A DNA stretch of 64,000 nt from Sinisalibacter lacisalsi (lineage in GTDB: Bacteria > Pseudomonadota > Alphaproteobacteria > Rhodobacterales > Rhodobacteraceae). Every line of letters starts with the position of its first letter. Within the stretch, counting starts at the first letter, position 1. A model generated the notes under the pieces. It searched no databases. It saw only the letters and a list, made by a program, of their open reading frames with translations, and was not told the DNA's origin. The DNA lies in assembly GCF_014640115.1 (NCBI RefSeq), contig NZ_BMGI01000003.1:124001-188000 (forward strand), given 5' to 3'. Of this stretch, positions 33,962-43,059 are shown piece by piece. The position numbers and the translations under genes are program-made.

Positions 33962-34005
33962 ACCGGGCGCGCGCGCGTTCCCGCACCACCACGGACAACA
34001 AAAAA

Positions 34006-34027
34006 GGGGGAGCCGGGCGGCTCCCCC
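34006..34027. terminator. Bidirectional Rho-independent terminator
   Basis: Nine-pair stem GGGGGAGCC/GGCTCCCCC with a four-base loop. On the plus strand TTTCGTTT follows; on the minus strand a run of six T follows. It ends both the aldolase gene and the convergent icd gene. Confidence 0.9.
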
Positions 34028-34048
34028 TTTCGTTTCAGGCCGGCCGGA

Positions 34049-36250
34049 TCAGCCGATGATCGCGTTGAGCGTCGGGCTCGGCCGCATCACCTTGGCCAGC
34101 TTTTCCGGGTCGGGGTGGTAATAGCCCCCGATATCCACCGCTTCGCCCTGACCCTCCATCAGTTCGGCGACGATGGCGTCCTTCTTGTCGGCCAGCGCCT
34201 CTGCGATCGGGGCGAAGTGGGCGGCCAGGACGGCATCGTCGGTTTGCGCCGCGAGCGCCTCGGCCCAGTAGAGCGCGAAGTAGAAATGCGAGGTGCGGTT
34301 GTCGTTCTGGCCGGGCTTGTATTCCGGGCTCCGGCCGTTTTCGAGCACCTTCTGGGTGGCCGCCTCGACCGCTTCGCCCAGCACCTCCGCGCTGCCCTTG
34401 TGCCTGGTTTCGGCGAGGAATTTGAAGCTCTCACCAAGCGCGCAGAACTCGCCGAGGCTGTCCCAGCGCAGGTGGTTCTGGCCGACAAGCTGGGTGACGT
34501 GCTTGGGTGCCGACCCGCCGGCACCGGTCTCGAACAGCCCGCCGCCGTTCATCAGCTTCACGATCGAGAGCATCTTGGCCGAGGTGCCAAGCTCGAGGAT
34601 CGGGAACAGGTCGGTCAGGTAGTCGCGCAGCACGTTGCCGGTGATCGTCACCACGTCTTTGCCCGCGCGCATCTCTTCCAGCGTGAAGCGGGTGGCCTCG
34701 CGCGGAGCAAGGATCGGGATGTCGATGCCTTCGGCTTCGAGCACGGGCTTGACGTAAGCGATCAGTTCGCGGTCGTGCGCACGTGCCTCGTCGAGCCAGA
34801 ACGCCGCCTTGCCCGTGGCCTTTGTGCGGTCGATGCCGAGCTTGATCCAGTCGAGGATCGGCGCCTTCTTCGCCGTGGCCGAGCGCCAGATATCGCCCTT
34901 CTCCACCTTGTGCTCGTGCAGCACCTCGCCGCTGTCGAGCACGATGCGCACCACGCCGTCGGCCTTCATCTCGAAGGTGGTGGGGTGCGAGCCGTATTCC
35001 TCCGCCTTCTGCGCCATCAGGCCGACGTTCGACACCGCGCCGCAGGTGGTCACGTCGAGCTTGCCGGTTTCCTTGAAGTAGGAAATCGTCTCGTCATAGA
35101 CCGGGGCATAGCTGTTGTCGGGGATGCAGCACTTGGCATCGGCCTGCCCGCCATCGGGGCCCCAGCCCTTGCCGCCAGCGCGGATCAGTGCGGGCATCGA
35201 GGCGTCGATGATCACGTCCGAGGGCACGTGCAGGTTGGTGATGCCGCGGTCGCTGTCGACCATGTAGAGCGGCGGGCGGGCACCGAGCGCGGCCTTGAGA
35301 TCGGCCTCCAGCGCGGCGTCGCCCTTGATCCGCGTTTCAAGGTCACCGATGCCGTAGTTCGGGTTCCAGCCGAGATCGTCAAGCTTTTCGCCGTGCTTGG
35401 CGATGAAATCCTCGAGGTAGACGGCGACGAAATGACCGAAGATGATCGGGTCGGAGACCTTCATCATCGTGGCCTTGAGGTGCACCGAGAACAGCACGCC
35501 GGGCTCTGTCGCAGCAATTTCGGAGCGGATGAACTCACGCAAGGTGCGCGCGCTCATGAAGGTCGCGTCGACAACCTCGCCCTCACCGTAGGACAGGCCG
35601 TCTTTCAGCACCGTCTCGCTGCCATCGGCGGCGGTGAACACGATTTTCGCGCCCCCAGCCTGCGCCGCGGTGATCGTGGCGGACGTCTCGTTGGCGAAGA
35701 AATCGTCGCCCGGCATCGAGGCGACATGGGTTTTCGACTCAGGGCTCCACTCGCCCATCGAATGCGGGTGCGCCTGGGCATAGGCCTTGACCGCCTTGGC
35801 CGCGCGCCGGTCGGAGTTGCCCTCGCGCAGAACCGGGTTCACCGCCGAGCCCTTCACCGCATCGTAGCGCGCCTTGATATCGCGTTCGGCGTCGGTCTTC
35901 GGCTCCTCGGGGTAATCGGGCAGGGCATAGCCCTGGGCTTGAAGCTCGCGGATCGTGGCCGCGAGCTGCGGCATCGAGGCCGAGATATTGGGCAGCTTGA
36001 TCACGTTGGCCTCGGGGGTTTTCACCAGTTCGCCAAGCTTGGCGAGATCGTCGGCCACGCGCTGATCCTCGGTCAGAAAATCGGGGAAGGCCGAGAGCAC
36101 CCGGCCCGCGAGCGAGATGTTGCGCGTCTCGACGCTGATCCCAGCGGCAGAGGCGAAGGCGCGGATGATCGGCAGCAGCGAGGCGCTCGCCAACTCGGGG
36201 GCTTCATCCACCTTGGTATAGATGATGTCGGGGGTCTCGGTCTTGGCCAT
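34049..36250 (-). CDS. icd: NADP-dependent isocitrate dehydrogenase, monomeric type
   Basis: A 733 aa protein starting at [20 protein letters not shown] (ATG 36250), matching monomeric isocitrate dehydrogenase in length and N-terminal sequence; the frame upstream to 36334 is not coding. It oxidatively decarboxylates isocitrate to 2-oxoglutarate with NADP in the TCA cycle. The monomeric form is unrelated in size to the dimeric Icd and occurs in scattered bacteria including many Rhodobacterales. Conserved segments include [18 protein letters not shown] and [13 protein letters not shown] near the C-terminus. It is monocistronic, with its own terminator. Confidence 0.96.
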   Translation of the reverse strand: MAKTETPDIIYTKVDEAPELASASLLPIIRAFASAAGISVETRNISLAGRVLSAFPDFLTEDQRVADDLAKLGELVKTPEANVIKLPNISASMPQLAATIRELQAQGYALPDYPEEPKTDAERDIKARYDAVKGSAVNPVLREGNSDRRAAKAVKAYAQAHPHSMGEWSPESKTHVASMPGDDFFANETSATITAAQAGGAKIVFTAADGSETVLKDGLSYGEGEVVDATFMSARTLREFIRSEIAATEPGVLFSVHLKATMMKVSDPIIFGHFVAVYLEDFIAKHGEKLDDLGWNPNYGIGDLETRIKGDAALEADLKAALGARPPLYMVDSDRGITNLHVPSDVIIDASMPALIRAGGKGWGPDGGQADAKCCIPDNSYAPVYDETISYFKETGKLDVTTCGAVSNVGLMAQKAEEYGSHPTTFEMKADGVVRIVLDSGEVLHEHKVEKGDIWRSATAKKAPILDWIKLGIDRTKATGKAAFWLDEARAHDRELIAYVKPVLEAEGIDIPILAPREATRFTLEEMRAGKDVVTITGNVLRDYLTDLFPILELGTSAKMLSIVKLMNGGGLFETGAGGSAPKHVTQLVGQNHLRWDSLGEFCALGESFKFLAETRHKGSAEVLGEAVEAATQKVLENGRSPEYKPGQNDNRTSHFYFALYWAEALAAQTDDAVLAAHFAPIAEALADKKDAIVAELMEGQGEAVDIGGYYHPDPEKLAKVMRPSPTLNAIIG

Positions 36251-36374
36251 GATCGGGGTCGTCCTTCGGTGTTGCGGGCGGCGCGGGGGGCGCCGCGCTC
36301 GGCATCGCCGTCCGCCTAGACGGCGCGGTGGCAAAAGTCAATGTGTGCGACGGTATACAATGAAAGCGCACAAA

Positions 36375-36405
36375 CCGAAAGCCCCGAAATCACGGGGCGG
36401 TTCGG
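36375..36405 (-). terminator. Probable terminator after gloA
   Basis: CCGAA-A-GCCCCG pairs with CGGGGC-G-GTTCGG across a six-base loop, starting five bases after the gloA stop on the minus strand; only a short T-rich tail (GGTTTGTG) follows. Confidence 0.5.
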
Positions 36406-36409
36406 TGGT

Positions 36410-36853
36410 CTACCAGGTTCCGGTGTTCGGCATCGAGGCCCAGGGTTCGCGCGGTTCCAGCGCCTCGCCCTCTTGCAGGAGTTCGACGGAGATATTGTCG
36501 GGCGACTTGAAGAAGGCCATGCGCCCGTCGCGCGGCGGCCGGTTGATGGTCACGCCCGCGTCCATCAGCTTCTGGCAAAAGGCGTAGATATCATCGACCT
36601 TGTAGGCCAGGTGGCCCCAGCTCCGGCCGGTTTCGAGCTTCTCGTCGCTGTCCCAGTTGTAGGTCAGTTCCAGTTCCGGGGCGTTCACCTCGCGGGCCTG
36701 CGCCTCGTCTTTCGGCGCGGCGAGAAACACCAGCGTGAACTTGCCCTCGGGCACCTCGCTGCGGCGGGTTTCGACAAGGCCGACCTTGCCGACCCAGAAA
36801 TCGAGGCTTTCTTCCAGGTCGGTCACCCGGATCATAGTGTGCAGATATCTCAT
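36410..36853 (-). CDS. gloA: Lactoylglutathione lyase (glyoxalase I)
   Basis: A 147 aa protein of the vicinal-oxygen-chelate fold. The four metal ligands expected for glyoxalase I are visible: His5, Glu62 (in LELTYNW), His81 (WGHLAYKV) and Glu124 (SVELLQ). It isomerises the methylglyoxal-glutathione hemithioacetal to lactoylglutathione in the cytoplasm. The ATG at 36853 is preceded by GGAGG. It appears to be a single-gene unit between icd and the polysaccharide exporter gene. Confidence 0.94.
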   Translation of the reverse strand: MRYLHTMIRVTDLEESLDFWVGKVGLVETRRSEVPEGKFTLVFLAAPKDEAQAREVNAPELELTYNWDSDEKLETGRSWGHLAYKVDDIYAFCQKLMDAGVTINRPPRDGRMAFFKSPDNISVELLQEGEALEPREPWASMPNTGTW

Positions 36854-36903
36854 TGCGTCCTCCGTTCCATCGGGGCTGTCGAATCAAATCCGGTGCGCGG
36901 CGC

Positions 36904-37998
36904 CTAGAAGCGGTTGCGCACCAGCAGGGCATCGGCCACGAGCCCGACCAGCGCGCTCACGCCCACCATCGCGCTCTCGGTCACCATCACCAGATCGCCG
37001 GGATTGACGCGGAACTTCCGCGCCGCGAAGAGGCTGTCGGCGCTGGTGAGGTCGACGGTGAACACCACCTGCTGCATCGTCGGCCCCTTGATCCCGTTCG
37101 GATCGACCGCGTTGGCGGGGTAATCGCGCAGGATCAGGATGCCTTTCGGGTCGGCGCGCATCTCGTTCAGGCCGCCGGCCATGGAAAGGGCTTCCATCGC
37201 GGTGATGTGCTCGCGATCGAAATTGACGATCCGGTCGCCGGTCGCGCCGGCCGAGACGAAGAAGCGTTCGTCCTCGTCCACGATCACCTTGTCGCCACCG
37301 CGCATGACGATGTTGCGGCTGGCATCCGATAGCAGGTCTTCCGCGCGGATCTCGTAGGTCTTGCCGTTCCGGATCAGGCGCACCAGCGGATTGCGCATGT
37401 TGGGCGATATGCCACCGCCCTGCGACAGCAGGCTCAGGATCGTGACATTGCGCGAGGTCAGTTGCACCGGGCCGGGCCGGGGAACGCCGCGCACGAGATC
37501 AACCGTATTGCCCTCGCCCGGCACCATCGAGAGTTGCACCTGCGCCGACGGCGCGATGCGTTCGATCTCGTTCTGCACCGTAAGGCGGGCGCGTTCCGGG
37601 GTGAGGCCGTTCACCACCACCTCGCCAACGTAGGGCACGAAGATCGTGCCCGCCGGCGAAACGTCGAGGCCCTTCATCGGGGTCGACCGGGTATTCGGCA
37701 CGGTAAGCAGCGAGTTTTGCTGGTTATCCCAGATCACGAGGTCGACGCGGTCGCCCGGGCGGATCACCGAAGAGCGCGCGCCGCCGCCGGCCTGGAGCCA
37801 ACGGTAGTGCCCGCGCCAGCCGGTTGATGGCCATTCGGCGACGATCGGAAGGTTTTGAGGGGTCACCTCGACGACGGCAAAGCTCGGATCCTTCGCACTG
37901 GCTTCCGAAAGCACGTCGGACTCGATCGGCGCCCCGGCGGGAAAGCCGCAGGCCGCGAGACCCAGAACAGCCACCAATGAGAGCAGAATGTTGCGCAA
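36904..37998 (-). CDS. Polysaccharide export outer-membrane lipoprotein (Wza family)
   Basis: A 364 aa protein with a lipoprotein signal peptide (LAAC, Cys17). A poly_export domain begins around residue 75 (VIRPGDRVDLVIWDN), followed by SLBB-type domains. The C-terminus has a hydrophobic segment and basic end (VGLVADALLVRNRF), fitting the Wza transmembrane helix. The start is TTG at 37998, supported by GGGGAGG ten bases upstream; no ATG or GTG lies near. It would form the outer-membrane channel for exopolysaccharide. The divergent sugar transferase at 38275 probably begins synthesis of the same polymer. Confidence 0.9.
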   Translation of the reverse strand: MRNILLSLVAVLGLAACGFPAGAPIESDVLSEASAKDPSFAVVEVTPQNLPIVAEWPSTGWRGHYRWLQAGGGARSSVIRPGDRVDLVIWDNQQNSLLTVPNTRSTPMKGLDVSPAGTIFVPYVGEVVVNGLTPERARLTVQNEIERIAPSAQVQLSMVPGEGNTVDLVRGVPRPGPVQLTSRNVTILSLLSQGGGISPNMRNPLVRLIRNGKTYEIRAEDLLSDASRNIVMRGGDKVIVDEDERFFVSAGATGDRIVNFDREHITAMEALSMAGGLNEMRADPKGILILRDYPANAVDPNGIKGPTMQQVVFTVDLTSADSLFAARKFRVNPGDLVMVTESAMVGVSALVGLVADALLVRNRF

Positions 37999-38127
37999 AA
38001 GCGAAGTGCCTCCCCAAGATCTGGCTTGCCTATTCTCTGGACCATTTACACTCAGGCTTCAATCGGAGATACGAACAGGGACTGAAAAGTCAGGAGCTTT
38101 TTCGCGAGTGCGACCCGAATGCAATAG

Positions 38128-38174
38128 GATGTATCATGAGCCATTTACTCGTCGGCTGCAATCGGTGATACATC
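38128..38174. promoter_or_regulatory. Inverted repeat in the divergent exopolysaccharide intergenic region
   Basis: GATGTATCA (38128-38136) and TGATACATC (38166-38174) form a perfect nine-base inverted repeat separated by 29 bases in a 276-bp divergent intergenic region. The spacing suits two regulator half-sites or an RNA hairpin. The loop plus arm edges also encode a 10-residue open frame (ATG 38136 to TGA 38168). No matching regulator gene is in the window. Confidence 0.5.
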
Positions 38175-38274
38175 TTGAGGTTGCGTTCGCGCGTGGTACT
38201 CGCCCCGGGCAACGCGCGGGAATCGGCCCGGTGCTCCTGCGGGACATCGGAAACCTTCGAGGTGGTCGCGTAGA

Positions 38275-38901
38275 ATGACATTCGGGAAACGTCTGACCGA
38301 TCTTGTCCTGGCGCTTGTCATGTTCGTGGTCCTGTTGCCGCTGATGGTGGTGATCGGGCTGGCCGTCCTGGTCCGCGACGGGCCGCCGATCTTCTACGGC
38401 CACAGGCGGGTGAGCCGTCCGGGCAAGGAATTCACGCTCTGGAAATTCCGCACCATGCGCCGGGTCCGCAATGATCACGGGGTTTCGGGGGGGCACAAGC
38501 GCCGGCGCGTTACCCCGCTTGGCCGCTTCCTGCGCCATCACCGGCTTGATGAGTTCCCGCAGCTGATCAACGTGATCCGGGGCGATATTTCCTTCGTCGG
38601 CCCGCGCCCGCCCGATCCGCGCTATGTCGAGATGTTTCCCGAGCTCTATGCCGAAGTTCTCAAGATGCGGCCGGGGATCACCGGGCTGGCCACGTTGTCC
38701 TACCACAAGCACGAGGAACGCCTGCTCTCCAAATGCCGCACGGCGGCGGAGACAGAAGAGGTCTATACCCGGCGTTGCGTGCCGCGAAAGGCCCAGCTCG
38801 ACATGCTCTACGCCGAGCACCGGACGTTCTGTTACGATATTCTCCTGATGCTGCGCACGGTATTTCGCAGCCTGCCGCTGCATCTCAGCAGGTGGCGCTG
38901 A
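38275..38901 (+). CDS. Exopolysaccharide sugar transferase (undecaprenyl-phosphate type)
   Basis: A 208 aa short-form bacterial sugar transferase (ExoY-like), with one N-terminal hydrophobic helix or hairpin (about 8-33) and no extra transmembrane domain. Family motifs are KFRTM at 57-61, the acidic DEFPQL pair at 92-93 and GDISFVGPRP at 103-112. It should transfer a sugar 1-phosphate from a nucleotide sugar to undecaprenyl phosphate at the inner membrane. The start ATG at 38275 follows GAGGTGG. Only the exporter gene is nearby, so the rest of the polymer pathway must be elsewhere. Confidence 0.92.
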   Translation: MTFGKRLTDLVLALVMFVVLLPLMVVIGLAVLVRDGPPIFYGHRRVSRPGKEFTLWKFRTMRRVRNDHGVSGGHKRRRVTPLGRFLRHHRLDEFPQLINVIRGDISFVGPRPPDPRYVEMFPELYAEVLKMRPGITGLATLSYHKHEERLLSKCRTAAETEEVYTRRCVPRKAQLDMLYAEHRTFCYDILLMLRTVFRSLPLHLSRWR

Positions 38902-38907
38902 CGGCGT

Positions 38908-39816
38908 TCACGCCGCCGGTCCGATGTGACGCTCGCCCCGCGCTTGCGCGAGTGTGACCTGGCGCTGCCGTTCGCGAAAGCGGGCGCGCTGGGCTTCGGT
39001 GTAATCGCCCGCGCAACGATGACAGCAGACGCCCTCCTCGTATTCGGGGCGCGACAGGTCTTCCGGCGCGAGCGGGCGGCGACAGGCCCGGCAAAGCAGG
39101 TGCGGCCCCTCCCGCAGGCCGTGCTCCACGCTCACCCGCTCGTCGAACACGAAGCAGGCCCCATGCCAGAGGCTTTGGTCTTCCGGCATGTCTTCGAGAT
39201 ATTGCAGGACGCCGCCCTTGAGGTGGTAAACCTCCTCAACGCCCTGTTCGAGAAGGTAGTTCGTCGATTTCTCGCAGCGGATACCGCCGGTGCAGAACAT
39301 CGCGATGCGCTTGTTGTGAAACCGTGCCTTGTTGGCCTCCCACCACGCGGGGAACTCCCGAAAGCTCTTCGTGCCCGGGTCGATCGCGCCCTCGAAGGTG
39401 CCGATGGCAACCTCGTAGTCGTTGCGCGTGTCGATCACCGCCACGTCGCCCTGCGCGATGAGATCGTTCCACTCCGCGGGCGATAGGTAGTGGCCGACGC
39501 GGGCGCGCGGATCGACGTCGGGTTGCCCCATGGTCACGATCTCGCGCTTGAGCCGCACCTTCATGCGTCCGAACGGCGGCGCGCTGGCGGTCGAAAACTT
39601 CGCTTCCAGCCCGGCGCAACCGGGCAGGGCGCGGACGTGGGCAAGCAGCCGGTCAAGCCCCGCGCGCGGGCCGGCCACGGTGCCGTTGATCCCCTCGGGC
39701 GCGAGCAGAAGCGTGCCGGTGAGGCCCGCGTCGGCGCAAAGATCGCGCAACGGCCCGGCGAGCGTGGAGGGGTCATCGAACCGGGCGAAGTGGTAGAGTG
39801 CGCAGACGCTGATCAT
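38908..39816 (-). CDS. trhO: tRNA uridine-34 hydroxylase (rhodanese-like)
   Basis: A 302 aa protein of the TrhO/YceA family. An N-terminal acylphosphatase-like domain contains LLLAPEGINGTVAG. The central rhodanese domain has Cys175 in MFCTGGIRCEKS, the conserved active loop. The C-terminal region carries paired cysteines (CRACRRP...CCHRC) likely to bind zinc. It hydroxylates uridine at the wobble position of certain tRNAs. The start ATG at 39816 is preferred; the longer frame to 39945 lacks family similarity. It lies convergent to the sugar transferase with a six-base gap. Confidence 0.93.
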   Translation of the reverse strand: MISVCALYHFARFDDPSTLAGPLRDLCADAGLTGTLLLAPEGINGTVAGPRAGLDRLLAHVRALPGCAGLEAKFSTASAPPFGRMKVRLKREIVTMGQPDVDPRARVGHYLSPAEWNDLIAQGDVAVIDTRNDYEVAIGTFEGAIDPGTKSFREFPAWWEANKARFHNKRIAMFCTGGIRCEKSTNYLLEQGVEEVYHLKGGVLQYLEDMPEDQSLWHGACFVFDERVSVEHGLREGPHLLCRACRRPLAPEDLSRPEYEEGVCCHRCAGDYTEAQRARFRERQRQVTLAQARGERHIGPAA

Positions 39817-39956
39817 GCCCAGCGGGCTACAGCCGGGCGGCGCGCGGATCAAGGCCCCGGGTGCAGGCCATTTCCGGCCATCTGCCGGGCGCAGGCGAAT
39901 TGCCGCTTGATCCCGCGCGCTGAAACGCCAAAACCTGAGCCACACGGAGGACCACC

Positions 39957-41357
39957 ATGAAACGGATCATTCAGAGCCTTGTTCTTGTTCTCGCCCTGAT
40001 GCCGGCATCCCTCGCGGGCGAAACCCGCGTGCCGGACAGCCCTGGCGAGGTGCAACTGAGCTTCTCGCCGGTGGTCGATCGGGCTGCGCCCGCCGTGGTC
40101 AACATCTACGCCACCCGTCTGGTTGCTGAACGGGTAAGCCCGTTCTTCGACGATCCCTTCTTCTCCGAGTTCTTCCGTGATTTCTCGATGCCGCGCCAGC
40201 GCGAGCAGAATTCGCTCGGCTCCGGGGTGATCGTGGGTGAGGGGCTGGTGGTGTCCAATTTCCACGTGGTCGAGAACGCCACCGATATCCGCGTGGTGCT
40301 GGCCGACCGGCGCGAATACGCGGGCCAGCTCGTGCTTGCCGACGAAGAGGCCGACATCGCGGTGATCCGCCTCGACGGCGGCGAAGACCTGCCCGCGCTC
40401 GATTTTGCCGACAGCGATGCCGTCGCGGTGGGCGATCTCGTGCTCGCGATCGGCAATCCCTTCGGCGTCGGGCAGACGGTTTCCTCGGGGATCATCTCCG
40501 GCCTCGCGCGCAGCGGACAGGGCGGCGGCGCCTTCAACGCCGGCGGCTATTTCATCCAGACCGACGCACCGATCAACCCCGGCAATTCCGGCGGCGCGCT
40601 GGTCGACATGCAGGGAAGGCTGGTCGGAATCAACACCCAGATCGTCACCCGCTCCGGCGGCTCCAACGGCATCGGCTTCGCCATCCCGGCCAACCTCGTT
40701 GCTCGCGTCGTCGAGCAGGCGGCGGCGGGTGCTGCGAGCTTCACCCGGCCCTGGGCCGGGATCGAGGTGCAGCCGGTCGATGCCGATATCGCCGAGGCGC
40801 TCGGGCTTGATCGCCCGCAGGGGCTGCTGGTGCGCGCGCTGGCCCCGGCGAGTTCTTTCGCCGAGGCCGGGGTGCGGCCCGGCGACGTGATCCTCGAGAT
40901 CGGCGGCCATGCTCTCGATGCGCCGGGCGAACTCAGCTTCCGGCTCTCGCTGCAGGAACTGGGCAGCATCGTGCCGCTCACGTTGCTGTCGGACGGGGCG
41001 CGGCGGATCGTCGGTGTCGAGATGCGCGCCGCCGCCGCCGCGAGCGAGGCGATCGGCGCCGCCCCGGTGACCATCGCCCGCCCCGGTCCGTTCCAGGGCC
41101 TCGTGGTTCAGGAACTTTCGCCCTTGCTGGCCGAGCAGCTGGGGCTTCGGCGCGAGCTTGAAGGCGTGATCGTGCTCGGCATGGAAAACCCCGGCCGGGC
41201 GCGCAATTTCCAGCCCGGCGATGTGATCAGCCAGGTTAACGGCCAGGCGATCCGCTCGATGGCCGATTTCCTCGCCGCCGCCGACGACGATCGCCGCACC
41301 TGGCAGATGGTGATCGAAAGAGGCGGCGGGCGGGTCTTTCTCACCTGGCGCGGCTGA
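39957..41357 (+). CDS. Do-type periplasmic serine protease (DegP/DegQ family)
   Basis: A 466 aa protein with signal peptide (about 1-20, ending PASLA). The trypsin-like domain has catalytic His103 (SNFHVVENA), Asp133 (ADIAVI) and Ser211 (NPGNSGGAL). Two PDZ domains follow, about 255-345 and 375-460. It degrades or refolds misfolded envelope proteins. The ATG at 39957 follows ACGGAGG. The second PDZ domain is slightly shorter than usual but complete. It could be involved in quality control of the large surface proteins encoded elsewhere in the window. Confidence 0.94.
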   Translation: MKRIIQSLVLVLALMPASLAGETRVPDSPGEVQLSFSPVVDRAAPAVVNIYATRLVAERVSPFFDDPFFSEFFRDFSMPRQREQNSLGSGVIVGEGLVVSNFHVVENATDIRVVLADRREYAGQLVLADEEADIAVIRLDGGEDLPALDFADSDAVAVGDLVLAIGNPFGVGQTVSSGIISGLARSGQGGGAFNAGGYFIQTDAPINPGNSGGALVDMQGRLVGINTQIVTRSGGSNGIGFAIPANLVARVVEQAAAGAASFTRPWAGIEVQPVDADIAEALGLDRPQGLLVRALAPASSFAEAGVRPGDVILEIGGHALDAPGELSFRLSLQELGSIVPLTLLSDGARRIVGVEMRAAAAASEAIGAAPVTIARPGPFQGLVVQELSPLLAEQLGLRRELEGVIVLGMENPGRARNFQPGDVISQVNGQAIRSMADFLAAADDDRRTWQMVIERGGGRVFLTWRG

Positions 41358-41415
41358 GCCCGGTTGACCGGCGCCCCGCGCCCGCTTACCCATTGAAGCA
41401 AAGGGGGAAACGCCG

Positions 41416-42027
41416 ATGCCACACGCCTCTGACGAAGCCATTCTCGTGATCGACGTGCAGAACGATTTCTGCCCCGGCGGCGCACTTGCGGTGGCCGAGG
41501 GCAACGAGGTCGTGCCCGAGATCAACCGCATCCTGCGCGACTTCCCGGTGCGCGTGTTCACGCAGGACTGGCACCCGCTGGGCCACGGCTCCTTCGCCTC
41601 GTCGCACCCCGGCCGCGCCGCCTTCGAAACCGTGGAAATGCCCTACGGGTCGCAGGTGCTCTGGCCCGATCATTGTGTGCAGGGCAGCGACGGCGCCGAA
41701 TTCCATGAAGATCTCCACGTCGAAACCGCCGACGTGATCCTGCGCAAGGGCTTCCGCCCGGAGATCGACAGCTATTCCGCCTTCTTCGAGAACGATCGAA
41801 CCACGCCCACCGGCCTTGAAGGCTACCTGCGCACGCGCGGGGTGCGCCGCGTTACTCTCGCCGGGCTCGCCACCGATTTCTGCGTTGCCTGGTCGGCGCT
41901 CGATGCCGCCCGGCTCGGCTTCGAGGTGAACGTCAAGCTTTCGGCCTGCCGGGCCATCGACCTCGATGGCTCGCTCGACGCGGCGATCAGGAACATGCAG
42001 CAGGCAGGCGTGACGCTCGAGCCCTGA
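41416..42027 (+). CDS. pncA: Nicotinamidase
   Basis: A 203 aa cysteine hydrolase of the isochorismatase fold. The catalytic triad Asp13, Lys111 and Cys156 (ATDFCVAW) and metal ligands Asp51, His53 and His86 are present. It deamidates nicotinamide to nicotinate for NAD salvage. The nicotinate phosphoribosyltransferase gene that uses the product lies about 1 kb downstream on the same strand, separated by a dehydrogenase gene on the other strand. Confidence 0.95.
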   Translation: MPHASDEAILVIDVQNDFCPGGALAVAEGNEVVPEINRILRDFPVRVFTQDWHPLGHGSFASSHPGRAAFETVEMPYGSQVLWPDHCVQGSDGAEFHEDLHVETADVILRKGFRPEIDSYSAFFENDRTTPTGLEGYLRTRGVRRVTLAGLATDFCVAWSALDAARLGFEVNVKLSACRAIDLDGSLDAAIRNMQQAGVTLEP

Positions 42028-42034
42028 CGGCGGC

Positions 42035-42991
42035 TCAGGGCAGGATCACCAGCTTGCCCGCGATCTCGCGCCGCCCCATTCGGGCGATCGCCCCGGCGCC
42101 GTCTTCCAGCGCGGCGCATTCGCCGATCACCGGGCGCAGCTTCCCGCTCCGCACCAACTCCAGAAGCTCCACCAGCCGGCCCGGCCCCTGGTTCACCGCC
42201 AGAACGCCCACCTTGCGGTCGGACCACAGCGAGCTGAGCCCGCCCCAGGCCGCAACGCCGATCAACCGGCGCAACGGCCCGCCCACCATCATGTAGCGCC
42301 CGCCGGGGGCGAGGGCAGCGCGCACCCGGCGCACCGGGCGCGTGCCCCAGAGATCGAGGATGAGGTCGAACCGCTCGTGTTGCGCGGTGAAATCCTCGCG
42401 CTCGAAATCAAGCACGCGGTCGGCGCCCGCCTCGGTCATCGCCGCGGCCTTGCCGGCGGTGTCGACGCCCCAGACCGTCGCGCCCCCGGCCTTCGCCATC
42501 TGGATCGCGAGCAGGCCGGAGCCGCCACCGCCGCCATTGATCAGAACCGTCATCCCGGGCCGCACCCGGTCATGGATGCCCTCGATCGCGATGGTGCCCG
42601 ACTGCGGCAGCGCCGCGGCGGCGACGTCGTTCACGTCATCGGGCACCGGCACCCAGAGATCGGCCTTGGCGACCGCGAACGCGCCGAACCCGCCGAAGAT
42701 TCCGAAAATGTCCGCCAGCACCCGGTCTCCCGGCGCGATCCCGCGCACGCCTTCCCCGATCTCGTCGACGATGCCCACCACGTCGGAGCCGAACACGTTG
42801 CGGCCGCGCATGAAGGCGCGCGTGATCCAGCCATAGGCCGGGTGGCCCGAGATGAATTCCCAGTCCGACCCGTTCACGCCGCAGGCCAGAACCTTCACGC
42901 GTAGCTCGCCCGGCCCGGGTTCCGGCACCGGGCGGGTTTCGACGGCGAGGTTCTCACCGTTGCCGTATCCGTGGCAGGCCAACACCCGCAT
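42035..42991 (-). CDS. Zinc-independent medium-chain dehydrogenase (quinone-oxidoreductase-like)
   Basis: A 318 aa MDR-superfamily protein. The N-terminal catalytic domain (GVNGSDWEFISGHP) lacks the structural-zinc cysteine cluster. The nucleotide-binding motif is INGGGGGSGLLAIQMAK in the middle. The start ATG at 42991 is supported by AAGGAG nine bases upstream; the frame upstream is ignored. The substrate is unknown; quinones or enals are typical for such proteins. The gene is convergent with pncA (seven-base gap) and divergent from pncB, which may be coincidence. Confidence 0.85.
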   Translation of the reverse strand: MRVLACHGYGNGENLAVETRPVPEPGPGELRVKVLACGVNGSDWEFISGHPAYGWITRAFMRGRNVFGSDVVGIVDEIGEGVRGIAPGDRVLADIFGIFGGFGAFAVAKADLWVPVPDDVNDVAAAALPQSGTIAIEGIHDRVRPGMTVLINGGGGGSGLLAIQMAKAGGATVWGVDTAGKAAAMTEAGADRVLDFEREDFTAQHERFDLILDLWGTRPVRRVRAALAPGGRYMMVGGPLRRLIGVAAWGGLSSLWSDRKVGVLAVNQGPGRLVELLELVRSGKLRPVIGECAALEDGAGAIARMGRREIAGKLVILP

Positions 42992-43059
42992 ATGCCTTAC
43001 TCCTTGCATTTCGGCGCCGCACTGTGGTCCAACAGCGCTAACAGCCCCGGGAGTATACC

